Assembly (NCBI GenBank): GCA_946478645.1
Contig: CAMLCW010000018.1
Coordinates: forward strand, 1-27,448
Length of the DNA stretch: 27,448 nucleotides
Direction of reading: 5' to 3'
DNA from: an uncultured Variovorax sp.
GTDB lineage: Bacteria > Pseudomonadota > Gammaproteobacteria > Burkholderiales > Burkholderiaceae
The notes beneath the pieces are model-generated. The model did not search any database and was not told the DNA's origin. It saw only the letters and a program-made list of their open reading frames with translations. The position numbers and the translations under genes are program-made. Of this stretch, positions 12,374 through 20,700 are shown one piece after another (position 1 is the stretch's first letter; the number at the start of each line of letters is the position of its first letter).

Positions 12374-14782
12374 TTAATTCCTGAAGAGGTCGAGGATGCG
12401 GTTGCGCTCTTCGGGCGGGGGCGGCGGGGCGACGGGCGCGCCGGTCAGGGCCTCGACGGGCGCGGCTGCCGGGGTTTCGACACCCAGGCTCGATACGCCG
12501 CGGCCCGGCGCATAGTCGTCGTAGTACCACTCGCCGCCCACGCTCACGACGCCGCTGGGCGGGGATGCGGAAAGGTCGGTGACCGGCACGCCCTTGAGAG
12601 CGGTCTGCATGAAGTCGATCCAGATCGGCAGGCTCAAGCCGCCGCCGGTCTCGCGGTCGCCGAGGTTGCGCGGCGTGTCGTAGCCGATCCACGAGATGGC
12701 CGTCATGGTCGGCTGGAAGCCCGCGAACCAGGCATCGAGCGAATCGTTGGTGGTGCCGGTCTTGCCGTAGAGGTCGGGCCGCTTCAGCAGGGCCTGCGCC
12801 TTGGCGGCGGTGCCCGCGCGCGTCACCGACTGCATCAGCGTGTTCATGATGAACGCATTGCGCTGGGGAATGGCGCGGATCGTCTCGTTGAGCAGCGGTG
12901 GCTGCTTCTCCACCAGCACCCGGTCCTTGTGGTCGGTGATGCGGGTCACCAGGTAGGGGTTGACGCGATAGCCGCCATTGGCGAACACCGAGTACGCGGT
13001 GGCCATCTGCATCGGCGTGACAGAGCCGGAGCCGAGCGCCATCGGCAGGTACGCAGCATGCCGCTCCTTGTCGAAGCCGAAGTTGGTGATCCAGTCCTGG
13101 GCATAACGCGTGCCGATGGACTGCAGAATGCGGATCGACACCAGGTTCTTCGACTTCATGAGCGCGGTGCGCATCGACATGGGGCCGTCGTAGCTGCCGC
13201 CGTAGTTCTTGGGTTCCCAGGGTTGGCCGCCCGTGGTGCCGGCGTCGAAGAAGAGCGGGCCGTCGTTGATGACCGTGGACGGCGTGAAGCCCTTTTCGAG
13301 CGCAGCCGAATAGATGAACGGCTTGAAGCTCGACCCCGGCTGGCGCCAGGCCTGGGTGACGTGGTTGAACTTGTTCTTGCCGAAATCGAAGCCGCCCACC
13401 AGCGCCTTGATGGCACCGTCGCGCGGGTCCATGGCGATGAAGGCGCCTTCCACTTCGGGCAGCTGGGTGATTTCCCAGGTGTTCTTCGGCGTCCTGGCCA
13501 CGCGGATCACGGCGCCGCGGCGGATCTTGATGTTCGGCGGGGCCTTGTCGGAAAGCCCCGACTGCGCGGGCTTCAGGCCTTCACCGGTGATCTGCACCAG
13601 GTCGCCGTTGCCGCGCACGGCGGAGATTTCCTTCGGGCCGGCCTTGAGCACCACCGCGGCCATCACGTCGCCGTTGTCGGGATGCTCCGCCAGGGCGTCG
13701 TCCACGGCCTCGTCGAGTTCTTTCGGGTCGCCGGGCAGGTCGACGAACTTCTCGGGCCCGCGGTAGAACTGGCGCCGCTCGTAGTCCATGATGCCCTTGC
13801 GCAGCGCCTTGTAGGCCGCCGCCTGGTCCGCCGCCACGAGCGAGGTGTAGACCTTCAGGCCGCGCGTGTAGGTGCTGTCGCCGTATTGCGCGTACATCAG
13901 CTGGCGCACCGTCTCGGCCACGTATTCGGCGTGCAGCCGATCCGGGTTGGCCGCATCACGCAGGTGAAGCTCTTCCTTCTTGGCCTCGGCCGCCTGCTCG
14001 GCGGTGATGAAGCCGGCGTCCTGCATCCGGTCGATCACGTAGAACTGGCGTCCGCGCGCGCGCTGCGGGTTGTTGACCGGATTGTTCGCGCCCGGTGCTT
14101 TCGGCAGGCCCGCCAGCATCGCCGCCTCGGCGATGGTCAGCGCGTTCAGCGGCTTGCCGAAGTAGGCCTCCGAGGCGGCGGCGAAGCCGTACGCGCGGTT
14201 GCCGAGATAGATCTGGTTCAGGTAGATCTCGAAGATCTGGTCCTTGGTCAGCAGGTGCTCGAGCTTGAAGGTGAGCAGCACTTCGTAGATCTTGCGCGTC
14301 AGCGTCTTCTCGGAGCTCAGGTAGACGTTGCGGGCCACCTGCATGGTGATGGTCGATGCGCCCTGGCTCTTCACCCGGCTCAGGTTGGCGATGCCGGCGC
14401 GCACCATGCCCTTGTAGTCCACGCCGCCGTGGTCGTAGAAGCGGGTGTCCTCGGCGGCCAGTACCGCATCCTTCACGAGCTTGGGAATTGCCGAGATCGG
14501 GGTCAGGTTGCGGCGCTCCTCGCCGAACTCCCCGATCTGGATGCCCTCGGCCGAGAAAACCCGCAGCGGCAGCTTCGGCCGGTAGTCGGACAATTCCGAG
14601 ATGTCGGGCAGGTTGGGGTAGGCGACCGCGAGCGCGACGGCAATGACGCACAGGATCGCCAGCGCGCCGGCTGCAGCGATGCCGAAGCCCCAGGCAAGAA
14701 AGCGCAGCAGCCACTTCAGCCAGGCTGGGCGTGCGGAAGGGGGGGTCTTGGCTGGCCCTTTGGGGCGTGGAGTTTCTTGCAT
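12374..14782 (-). CDS. mrcA: Penicillin-binding protein 1A (class A, bifunctional)
   Basis: PBP1A polymerises glycan strands and cross-links peptides in the periplasm. The 802-residue protein has a cytoplasmic Pro/Lys-rich tail, one membrane anchor (about residues 22-55) and a GT51 glycosyltransferase domain with the catalytic Glu111 in AAEDTRFYDHGG. QGASTITMQVARN and the EIYLNQIYLGNRAYG block follow. The transpeptidase domain has SxxK at Ser484-Lys487 (GSSFKPF) and KTG starting at Lys674 (GKTGTTNDSLDAWF). The insert between the two domains is the OB-like domain usual for PBP1A. The start is the ATG at 14782. A GTG at 14800 lies only 6 bases past the -10 box and is unlikely. The pairing of mrcA divergent from pilM is conserved in many beta- and gammaproteobacteria. 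Confidence 0.96.
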   Translation of the reverse strand: MQETPRPKGPAKTPPSARPAWLKWLLRFLAWGFGIAAAGALAILCVIAVALAVAYPNLPDISELSDYRPKLPLRVFSAEGIQIGEFGEERRNLTPISAIPKLVKDAVLAAEDTRFYDHGGVDYKGMVRAGIANLSRVKSQGASTITMQVARNVYLSSEKTLTRKIYEVLLTFKLEHLLTKDQIFEIYLNQIYLGNRAYGFAAASEAYFGKPLNALTIAEAAMLAGLPKAPGANNPVNNPQRARGRQFYVIDRMQDAGFITAEQAAEAKKEELHLRDAANPDRLHAEYVAETVRQLMYAQYGDSTYTRGLKVYTSLVAADQAAAYKALRKGIMDYERRQFYRGPEKFVDLPGDPKELDEAVDDALAEHPDNGDVMAAVVLKAGPKEISAVRGNGDLVQITGEGLKPAQSGLSDKAPPNIKIRRGAVIRVARTPKNTWEITQLPEVEGAFIAMDPRDGAIKALVGGFDFGKNKFNHVTQAWRQPGSSFKPFIYSAALEKGFTPSTVINDGPLFFDAGTTGGQPWEPKNYGGSYDGPMSMRTALMKSKNLVSIRILQSIGTRYAQDWITNFGFDKERHAAYLPMALGSGSVTPMQMATAYSVFANGGYRVNPYLVTRITDHKDRVLVEKQPPLLNETIRAIPQRNAFIMNTLMQSVTRAGTAAKAQALLKRPDLYGKTGTTNDSLDAWFAGFQPTMTAISWIGYDTPRNLGDRETGGGLSLPIWIDFMQTALKGVPVTDLSASPPSGVVSVGGEWYYDDYAPGRGVSSLGVETPAAAPVEALTGAPVAPPPPPEERNRILDLFRN

Positions 14783-14805
14783 GGGGGCCCGGAGAGTCAC
14801 CGCAC

Positions 14806-14811
14806 ATTATA
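14806..14811 (-). promoter_or_regulatory. -10 box of mrcA
   Basis: A perfect TATAAT occurs on the minus strand 24 bases before the mrcA ATG at 14782. Transcription would start near 14799, giving a leader of under 20 nt. The best upstream box, TTGAAC (14839-14834), is 22 bases away and too distant for a normal -35. The promoter may therefore rely on an activator or on the -10 alone. Confidence 0.55.
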
Positions 14812-14935
14812 AAAAGCGGACTACGCTGCACGGGTTCAACTGTGAGCGGAAGGTTTCCAGTAGATCAAAAGTTACCGAATGTCTTGGTAGCGTCAGCTTT
14901 TGACAACGCTCCCGAGGGCGAGCCGGCTGCTTGGC

Positions 14936-14964
14936 TTGGATGCCGCTACGCCTGCTGCTAGCAT
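14936..14964 (+). promoter_or_regulatory. Predicted promoter of the pilMNOPQ operon
   Basis: TTGGAT (14936-14941) and TAGCAT (14959-14964) are separated by exactly 17 bases, a good sigma-70 match, and would start the message near 14971, about 50 nt before pilM. The rest of the 238-bp gap between mrcA and pilM (14783-15020) contains the mrcA -10 box and nothing else I can name. Confidence 0.5.
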
Positions 14965-15020
14965 GCAACCGAACGCAAATCTTTCCATTGGTTACAAATG
15001 CAGGGCTAGAGGAATCTAAC

Positions 15021-16100
15021 TTGGCTTCTTTCGGATCATTGTTTCGTCGGCAAAGCGCACCCATGCTCGGCCTGGACGTCAGCTCGTCCAGCGTCAAGCT
15101 GGTCGAGCTCGGTCGCGAAGCCAGCGGCAAGCTGGTTCTCGAGCGCTGCGCGATCGAACCCCTGGAGCGGGGCTGGATCACCGACGGCAACGTCGAGAAG
15201 TTCGACGAAGTGGCCGAAGCCGTGCGCCGCGTCGTGCGCAAGAGCGGCACCCGCACCCGCAACGTCGCGCTGGCGCTGCCCCCCTCGGCCGTCATCACGA
15301 AGAAGATCATTCTCCCGGGCGGCATGAGCGAGCAGGAGCTCGAGATCCAGGTCGAGTCCGAGGCCAACCAATACATCCCGTTCTCGCTCGACGAGGTCAG
15401 CCTCGATTTCTGCGTCACCGGCCAGAGCACCGCGTCCGCCGGCGACGTCGAAGTGCTGATCGCTGCGTCGCGCAAGGAAAAGGTCCAGGACCGCGAGGGC
15501 CTGGCCGAGGCGGCCGGGCTGAAGGCCGTGATCCTCGACGTCGAATCCTTCGCCTCCCGGCTTGCAGCCGCCCGCCTGATCGAACAACTGCCCGGCAAGG
15601 GGGTCGATGCGGTCGTGGCGCTTTTCGAAGTGGGCGCCTTCACCACCAGCATGCAGGTGCTGCGCAACCAGGAGGTGCTGTACGACCGCGACCAGGCCTT
15701 CGGCGGCGCGCAGCTGACGCAGCTCATCGTTCGCCAGTACGGTTTTTCGGCCGAGGAGGCCGAGGCCAAGAAGCGCAGCGGCGATCTGCCCGACGACTAC
15801 GGCTCGGGCGTGCTCAAGCCCTTCGTCGAGAGCATCGGCCAGGAAATCGCTCGCGCGCTGCAGTTCTTCTTCACGAGCACGCCGCACAACCGCGTCGACT
15901 ACGTGCTGCTCGCGGGCGGGTCGGCGTCGCTGCCGGGCCTGGCCAGCGCGGTGACGCGCCAGACCTCGTTCGCGTGCTCGCTCGTGAACCCGTTCGACGG
16001 CATGGAAATCGGGCCGAACGTGCGCGAGAAGAAGGTCCGGCGCGAGGCGCCTTCGTACCTGACCTCCTGCGGCCTGGCCATGCGGAGGTTCGTGCAGTGA
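15021..16100 (+). CDS. pilM: Type IV pilus assembly protein PilM
   Basis: PilM is the cytoplasmic FtsA/actin-like protein that binds the PilN N-terminus and links the pilus motor to the alignment complex. The 359-residue product has the ATP-binding start GLDVSSSSVKLVEL, the conserved VALALPPSAVITKKI stretch, the EANQYIPFSLDEVSLDF block and a C-terminal LLAGGSASLPGL phosphate-binding loop. The start is TTG at 15021: AGAGGA at 15008-15013 lies seven bases upstream, and translation from here (MASFGSLFRRQ) matches the family's N-terminus. The longer open frame upstream has no homologous look. Its stop overlaps pilN (GTGA). Confidence 0.95.
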   Translation: MASFGSLFRRQSAPMLGLDVSSSSVKLVELGREASGKLVLERCAIEPLERGWITDGNVEKFDEVAEAVRRVVRKSGTRTRNVALALPPSAVITKKIILPGGMSEQELEIQVESEANQYIPFSLDEVSLDFCVTGQSTASAGDVEVLIAASRKEKVQDREGLAEAAGLKAVILDVESFASRLAAARLIEQLPGKGVDAVVALFEVGAFTTSMQVLRNQEVLYDRDQAFGGAQLTQLIVRQYGFSAEEAEAKKRSGDLPDDYGSGVLKPFVESIGQEIARALQFFFTSTPHNRVDYVLLAGGSASLPGLASAVTRQTSFACSLVNPFDGMEIGPNVREKKVRREAPSYLTSCGLAMRRFVQ

Positions 16101-16717
16101 TCCTCATCAATCTGCTTCCGCACCGCGAGGCCGCGCGCAAGCGGCGGCGCGAGGCGTTCTACGGCGCGCTCGGCGCCGCGGCGGTCCTGGGCGGCGTGAT
16201 CGCCGGCCTCGGCTATCTGTGGTTCGAGGCGCAGATCTCGGCGCAGCAGGACAAGAACAACTTCCTCAAGGCCGAGATCACCAAGCTCGAGGTCGAGATC
16301 AAGGAAATCTCCACGCTGCAGGAAGAAATCGCCGCGCTGCGCGCACGCCAGCAGGCCGTCGAAGACCTGCAGGGCGACCGCAACCTGCCGGTCCACCTGC
16401 TCAACGAACTGGTCCGGCAGCTGCCCGACGGCGTCTACCTCACGAGCATGAAGCAGGACAACCAGACCGTCACGCTGCAGGGCATGGCGCAGTCCAACGA
16501 GCGCGTCTCGGAGCTGTTGCGCAATCTCGGCAACAACAGCCCCTGGCTGGTCAAGCCCGAACTGGTCGAGATCACCTCCGCCACCGTGAGCCTGAGCCAG
16601 CGCGACCAGCGCCGCGTGGCGAACTTCACGATGCGCATCGGCCTCACGCGGCCGACCGACGCCCAGAAGGCCGCGGCCGACAAGGCGCTGGCCGCACCGG
16701 CATCGGTCAAGAGGTAG
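16097..16717 (+). CDS. pilN: Type IV pilus inner-membrane protein PilN
   Basis: PilN is an inner-membrane component of the PilMNOP alignment complex. The 206-residue protein begins with the PilM-binding motif ILINLLPHREAARKRRR, the hallmark of PilN. One membrane helix (about residues 23-45), a coiled-coil segment (about 50-90, rich in Glu/Lys/Ala heptads) and a ferredoxin-like periplasmic domain with LPDGVYLTSMKQ follow. The start is the GTG at 16097, which overlaps the pilM stop as GTGA; this places the INLLPHRE motif at the very N-terminus, as in all known PilN. Confidence 0.95.
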   Translation: MILINLLPHREAARKRRREAFYGALGAAAVLGGVIAGLGYLWFEAQISAQQDKNNFLKAEITKLEVEIKEISTLQEEIAALRARQQAVEDLQGDRNLPVHLLNELVRQLPDGVYLTSMKQDNQTVTLQGMAQSNERVSELLRNLGNNSPWLVKPELVEITSATVSLSQRDQRRVANFTMRIGLTRPTDAQKAAADKALAAPASVKR

Positions 16718-16723
16718 ACGGAC

Positions 16724-17407
16724 ATGGCAAGCAATCGCCCCTCCCGGAAAGTCGACGTCGGCGCCGCGCTGCGCAATGTCGGCGACCAGTTCCGCAACCT
16801 GAATCCGAACGACCCCTCGGTGTGGCCGCCGGTGCCGCGCTATGCCCTGTGCTTGGCGGTCACGCTGCTGGTGCTCGTGGCGCTGTGGTTCGTGTGGCTC
16901 ACCAACGCCAACGACGAACTCGAGAGCGAGCGCGCCCGCGAAGTCGCGCTGCGCGCCGACTACAAGAAGAAAGTCGGGCTGGCCGCCAACCTCGACCTGC
17001 TCAAGAAGCAGCGCGAGCAGGTGCAGCAATACGTGACGCTGCTCGAGAAGCAGTTGCCCAGCAAGGCCGAAATGGATGCGCTGCTGTCCGACATCAACCA
17101 GGCAGGCCTGGGCCGCAGCCTGCAGTTCGAGCTGTTCCGTCCGGGCCAGGTCTCGGTGAAGGACTACTATGCGGAACTGCCGATCGCGGTCCGCGTGACC
17201 GGCAGCTACCACGATATCGGCGCCTTCGCGGCCGACATCGCGAGCCTCTCGCGCATCGTCACGCTGAACAACCTGACGATCACGCCGCAAAAAGAGAAGG
17301 ACGGCAACCTCACGATGGACGCCACGGCACGCACCTACCGCTACCTCGACGACGAAGAGCGGGCAGCCCAGAAACGCGCCGCAGCGCCAAAGGCAAACAA
17401 GCAATGA
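16724..17407 (+). CDS. pilO: Type IV pilus inner-membrane protein PilO
   Basis: PilO partners PilN in the periplasmic alignment complex. The 227-residue protein has a short cytoplasmic part, one membrane helix (about residues 40-61), a coiled coil (about 62-115) and a ferredoxin-like core with LPSKAEMDALLSDINQAGL, the segment FELFRPG and ITGSYHDIGAF-like VTGSYHDIGAFAADIASL. These blocks are characteristic of PilO. It begins 6 bases after the pilN stop and ends in an ATGA overlap with pilP. The C-terminal Lys/Ala-rich tail (AAPKANKQ) is not conserved. Confidence 0.95.
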   Translation: MASNRPSRKVDVGAALRNVGDQFRNLNPNDPSVWPPVPRYALCLAVTLLVLVALWFVWLTNANDELESERAREVALRADYKKKVGLAANLDLLKKQREQVQQYVTLLEKQLPSKAEMDALLSDINQAGLGRSLQFELFRPGQVSVKDYYAELPIAVRVTGSYHDIGAFAADIASLSRIVTLNNLTITPQKEKDGNLTMDATARTYRYLDDEERAAQKRAAAPKANKQ

Positions 17408-17946
17408 GGACGCTGGCGAACCTCCTCTGGCCGCTGGTGGCCGCGTTGGGCCTGAGCGCCTGTGCCGATGCCGAGCGCGAAGAGCTGCAGCGCTGGATGG
17501 CCGAACAGCGCGCCCAGGTCAAGCCTACGGTGCCGCCGATCACCGAGCCCAAGAAGTTCGCGCCGCAGGCCTACACAGAGGGCGCGGCCTTCGAGCCGTT
17601 CAACCTGCTGAAGCTGACCCAGGCATTGCGCCGCGAATCGAACCAGCCGAGCACGTCGGAACTGATTGCGCCCGAGCTGGCGCGCCGCAAGGAGGCACTG
17701 GAGGCCTTCCCGCTCGATGCGATGGCCATGGTGGGCAGCATGAACCGCAACGGCCAACCGGTGGCGCTGATCCGGGTGGACAAGCTGCTCTACAAGGTGC
17801 GCGTCGGCGAATACCTGGGCCTCAACTACGGGCGCATCACCCGTATCAACGAAACCGAAGTGACCCTGCGGGAGATCGTGCAGGACGCCGCCGGTGAATG
17901 GATCGAACGCGTGGCGACACTGCAGCTGCAAGAGAGTGCGAAATGA
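17404..17946 (+). CDS. pilP: Type IV pilus lipoprotein PilP
   Basis: PilP is an inner-membrane lipoprotein that connects PilNO to the periplasmic domains of the PilQ secretin. The 180-residue precursor has a lipoprotein signal with LSAC (Cys20). A flexible Pro-rich linker follows (about residues 36-58), then the HR/PilP beta-sandwich with the block FPLDAMAMVGSMNRNGQPVALI, VRVGEYLGLNYGRI and LREIVQDAAGEWIER. These are diagnostic. Both ends overlap their neighbours as ATGA (17404-17407 and 17943-17946), which supports tight co-translation with pilO and pilQ. Confidence 0.95.
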   Translation: MRTLANLLWPLVAALGLSACADAEREELQRWMAEQRAQVKPTVPPITEPKKFAPQAYTEGAAFEPFNLLKLTQALRRESNQPSTSELIAPELARRKEALEAFPLDAMAMVGSMNRNGQPVALIRVDKLLYKVRVGEYLGLNYGRITRINETEVTLREIVQDAAGEWIERVATLQLQESAK

Positions 17947-20090
17947 ATCACAAGAAACTATCGTTGGTACAGCGGCTGCGGGCTGCCGGCCTGGGCCTGC
18001 TGGCCTTGGGCGCGTTCGCCGTCGCGCATGCGCAGAACGCCATTGAAGCGGTCACCAGCTCGACGCAGTCCGGTTCGGAGGTGATCCGTATCGATCTGGC
18101 CCAGCCGCTTGCGGCCGTGCCGACCGGCTTCACGGTCCAGACGCCGGCGCGCATCGCGCTCGACTTTCCGGGCGTGACCAACGCCATCGGGCGCTCCGCC
18201 ATCGAGGTGAACCAGGGCAACCTGCGCTCGGTGAACGTGGTCCAGGCGGGCGAGCGCAGCCGCGTGGTGCTCAACCTCAAACAGGCGACCGCCTACAAGG
18301 CCGAGATCCAGGGCAAGTCGCTGCTCGTGATCCTCGAGCCCACGGCAGGCACGGCGCTCGCGTCGTCGACGCCCACCGTCTTTGCCGAGAACCGCAACCG
18401 GGACACCCTGCCGCTGCGCGATGTCGACTTCCGCATTGGCCCCGACAATTCAGGCCGCGTCATCGTCGATCTGGCCAACAACCAGGTCGGCGTCGATGTC
18501 CGCCAGCAGGGCAAGAACCTCGTGGTGGAATTCACCAAGTCGACACTGCCCGAGGGGCTGCGCCGCCGCCTCGATGTGGCCGACTTCAACACGCCGGTCC
18601 AGCTCATCACCTCGCAGCAGTCGGGCGACCGCGTGCGGATGACGATCGAGGCGCGCGGCGACTGGGAGCACAGCGCCTACCAGAGCGAGAACCAGTTCGT
18701 GGTGGAGGTGCGCGCGCGCAAGGTCGACCCGACCAAGCTCACGCAGGGCGTGGGCTACAACGGCGAGAAGCTTTCGCTCAACTTCCAGAACATCGAGATC
18801 CGTTCGCTGCTGCAGGTGATCGCCGATTTCACGAACTTCAACATCGTGACCTCCGACTCGGTCACCGGCGCACTGACGCTGCGCCTGAAGGACGTGCCCT
18901 GGGACCAGGCGCTCGACATCATCATGCAGGCCAAGAACCTCGGCATGCGCAAGAACGGCACCGTGCTGTGGATCGCGCCCAAGGACGAGATCAACGCCAA
19001 GGAGAAGCTCGAGTTCGAAGCCAAGGCCGCGATCGAGAACCTCGAGCCGCTGCGGACCCAGTCGTTCCAGCTCAACTACACCAAGGCGATCGCGATCGCC
19101 CAGGGGCTGACCGGCACCGGCGCCTCCGCGGGCGGCGGTGGCGGCGGCTCCGGCACCACCACCCGCATCCTGAGCCCGCGCGGCAGCGTGATCGCCGAAG
19201 CGCGCACCAACCAGCTGTTCGTGTCCGACATTCCGTCGCGGCTCGCGCAGGTCGCCGAACTGATCCAGAAGCTCGACGTGCCGGTGCGCCAGGTGCTGAT
19301 CGAGGCGCGCATCGTCGAGGCCTCCGACACCTTCGGCAAGTCGCTCGGCGTGCGGCTCGGCGGCGGCATCTCGCGCGAGCGCGTGGCGTCGTCGAACGGC
19401 AATCCGGCCTACGGCACCTTCGGCGTCATGCCCACCACCACCGCCGGCGGCGGCGTCGGCGCCGCAGCCGCGACCTGGACCAACTCCAACTTCATCAACC
19501 TGCCCGCAGGCGATGCCGGCGGCACCGGCAATGCGCCCGGTACCTTCGCGATCTCGCTGTTCAACTCGAGCCTGTCGCGCATGCTGAACCTCGAGATCTC
19601 CGCGCTCGAAGCCGACGGCAAGGGCAAACTGGTCTCGAGCCCGCGCGTGATCACGGCCGATCAGACCAAGGCGCTGATCGAGCAGGGCGAGGAAATTCCC
19701 TACCAGCAGGCCACCTCGAGCGGTGCCACTTCCATCTCGTTCCGCAAGGCGGTGCTGAAGCTCGAAGTCACGCCGCAGATCACGCCCGAGGGCAACATCA
19801 TCCTGACGCTCGACGTCAGCAAGGACGCCCGCGGCGTGAACACCTCGGCGGGCCCGGCGATCAACACCAAGCACGTGCAGACCGAGGTGCTGGTCGAGAA
19901 CGGCGGCACGGTCGTCATCGGTGGTATCTTCGAACTCACCGAAACCAATGACGAATCGCGCGTGCCGGTGCTGGGTGAAGTGCCCTACCTCGGGGCACTG
20001 TTCCGCAAGCGCGAACGCGTTGCCAACAAGACCGAAATGCTCGTCTTTATCACGCCGAAGATGATTACCGACCGCAACGCCGCGCGCTGA
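17943..20090 (+). CDS. pilQ: Type IV pilus secretin PilQ
   Basis: PilQ forms the outer-membrane channel through which the pilus passes. The 715-residue precursor has a Sec signal peptide (cut after AHA near residue 30). Two AMIN domains bind peptidoglycan (about 31-135 and 155-255). The STN/N0 domain follows (about 265-345, with LSLNFQNIEIRSLLQVIADF), then the N1 domain and the secretin domain (about 450-710) with VRQVLIEARIVE, LVSSPRVITAD and the ending PYLGALFRKRER. A run of six glycines (397-402) and a second Gly/Ala-rich stretch (about 500-530) are loops within the pore-forming region. The ATG is within the pilP stop overlap. aroK follows after 24 bases. Confidence 0.96.
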   Translation: MNHKKLSLVQRLRAAGLGLLALGAFAVAHAQNAIEAVTSSTQSGSEVIRIDLAQPLAAVPTGFTVQTPARIALDFPGVTNAIGRSAIEVNQGNLRSVNVVQAGERSRVVLNLKQATAYKAEIQGKSLLVILEPTAGTALASSTPTVFAENRNRDTLPLRDVDFRIGPDNSGRVIVDLANNQVGVDVRQQGKNLVVEFTKSTLPEGLRRRLDVADFNTPVQLITSQQSGDRVRMTIEARGDWEHSAYQSENQFVVEVRARKVDPTKLTQGVGYNGEKLSLNFQNIEIRSLLQVIADFTNFNIVTSDSVTGALTLRLKDVPWDQALDIIMQAKNLGMRKNGTVLWIAPKDEINAKEKLEFEAKAAIENLEPLRTQSFQLNYTKAIAIAQGLTGTGASAGGGGGGSGTTTRILSPRGSVIAEARTNQLFVSDIPSRLAQVAELIQKLDVPVRQVLIEARIVEASDTFGKSLGVRLGGGISRERVASSNGNPAYGTFGVMPTTTAGGGVGAAAATWTNSNFINLPAGDAGGTGNAPGTFAISLFNSSLSRMLNLEISALEADGKGKLVSSPRVITADQTKALIEQGEEIPYQQATSSGATSISFRKAVLKLEVTPQITPEGNIILTLDVSKDARGVNTSAGPAINTKHVQTEVLVENGGTVVIGGIFELTETNDESRVPVLGEVPYLGALFRKRERVANKTEMLVFITPKMITDRNAAR

Positions 20091-20114
20091 CGCGCAAGGC
20101 GTAGCAGCTATCGC

Positions 20115-20663
20115 GTGGCGATCGCACTCGTCGGTTTGCCCGGCGCCGGCAAATCTGCAGTGGGCCGGCGCCTCGGCGCACGCCTGGACCTTCCCTTCGT
20201 CGACACCGACCATGTGATCGAGCAGCGCATCGGCTGTTCGATCCGGGACTACTTCGAGCGCGAGGGCGAAACGGCATTTCGCGATCTCGAGCAGGCCGTG
20301 ATCGAAGACCTCGGTGCGCAGCCGCTCGGTATTCTCGCCACGGGCGGCGGCGCGGTGCTCAGGCAGGCCAACCGCACGCAGCTGCGCGAGCGCTTCCATG
20401 TGATCTACCTGCGCTCCTCGCCCGAAGATCTTTTTCGGCGCCTGCGCCACGACGTCAAGCGGCCCCTGCTGCAGGTGGCCGATCCGCTCGGCCGGCTGCG
20501 CGAACTGCACGACGCGCGCGACCCGCTCTACCGCGAGACCGCCCACGACGTGGTCGACACCGGCCGGCCCTCGATCACGATGCTGGTGAACGTCATCGTG
20601 ATGCAGCTCGAACTGGCCGGCATCGTTTCGCCGGGCGCCCATCCCGAACCCACCGAGCCCTGA
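20115..20663 (+). CDS. aroK: Shikimate kinase
   Basis: Shikimate kinase phosphorylates shikimate with ATP, the fifth step of the shikimate pathway. The 182-residue protein has Walker A GLPGAGKS (residues 7-14), the shikimate-binding Asp32 (DTDHVIE) and Arg56 (FRDLE), the GGG at 77-79 (ATGGGAV) and the lid Arg region in RHDVKRPLL. It starts at GTG 20115; any upstream extension runs into the pilQ stop nine codons earlier in the same frame, so the start is well limited. The Shine-Dalgarno is weak. The pilQ-aroK-aroB order is conserved across many proteobacteria. Confidence 0.95.
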   Translation: MAIALVGLPGAGKSAVGRRLGARLDLPFVDTDHVIEQRIGCSIRDYFEREGETAFRDLEQAVIEDLGAQPLGILATGGGAVLRQANRTQLRERFHVIYLRSSPEDLFRRLRHDVKRPLLQVADPLGRLRELHDARDPLYRETAHDVVDTGRPSITMLVNVIVMQLELAGIVSPGAHPEPTEP

Positions 20664-20687
20664 TCCGACCTGCGCGCGCGCAGCGCC

Positions 20688-20693
20688 TAAACT
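20688..20693 (+). promoter_or_regulatory. Possible -10 box just before aroB
   Basis: TAAACT lies 7 bases before the aroB ATG at 20701, so a transcript started here would be leaderless. No -35 box is evident. The 37-nt gap from aroK has no Shine-Dalgarno for aroB, which makes leaderless initiation worth considering, but ordinary operon read-through is equally possible. Confidence 0.3.
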
Positions 20694-20700
20694 CGCTGCC

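Noticed and set aside
14783..14800. GTG at 14800 as the mrcA start
   Set aside because: It lies about one base from the predicted transcription start after TATAAT, and the ATG at 14782 gives a normal N-terminus.
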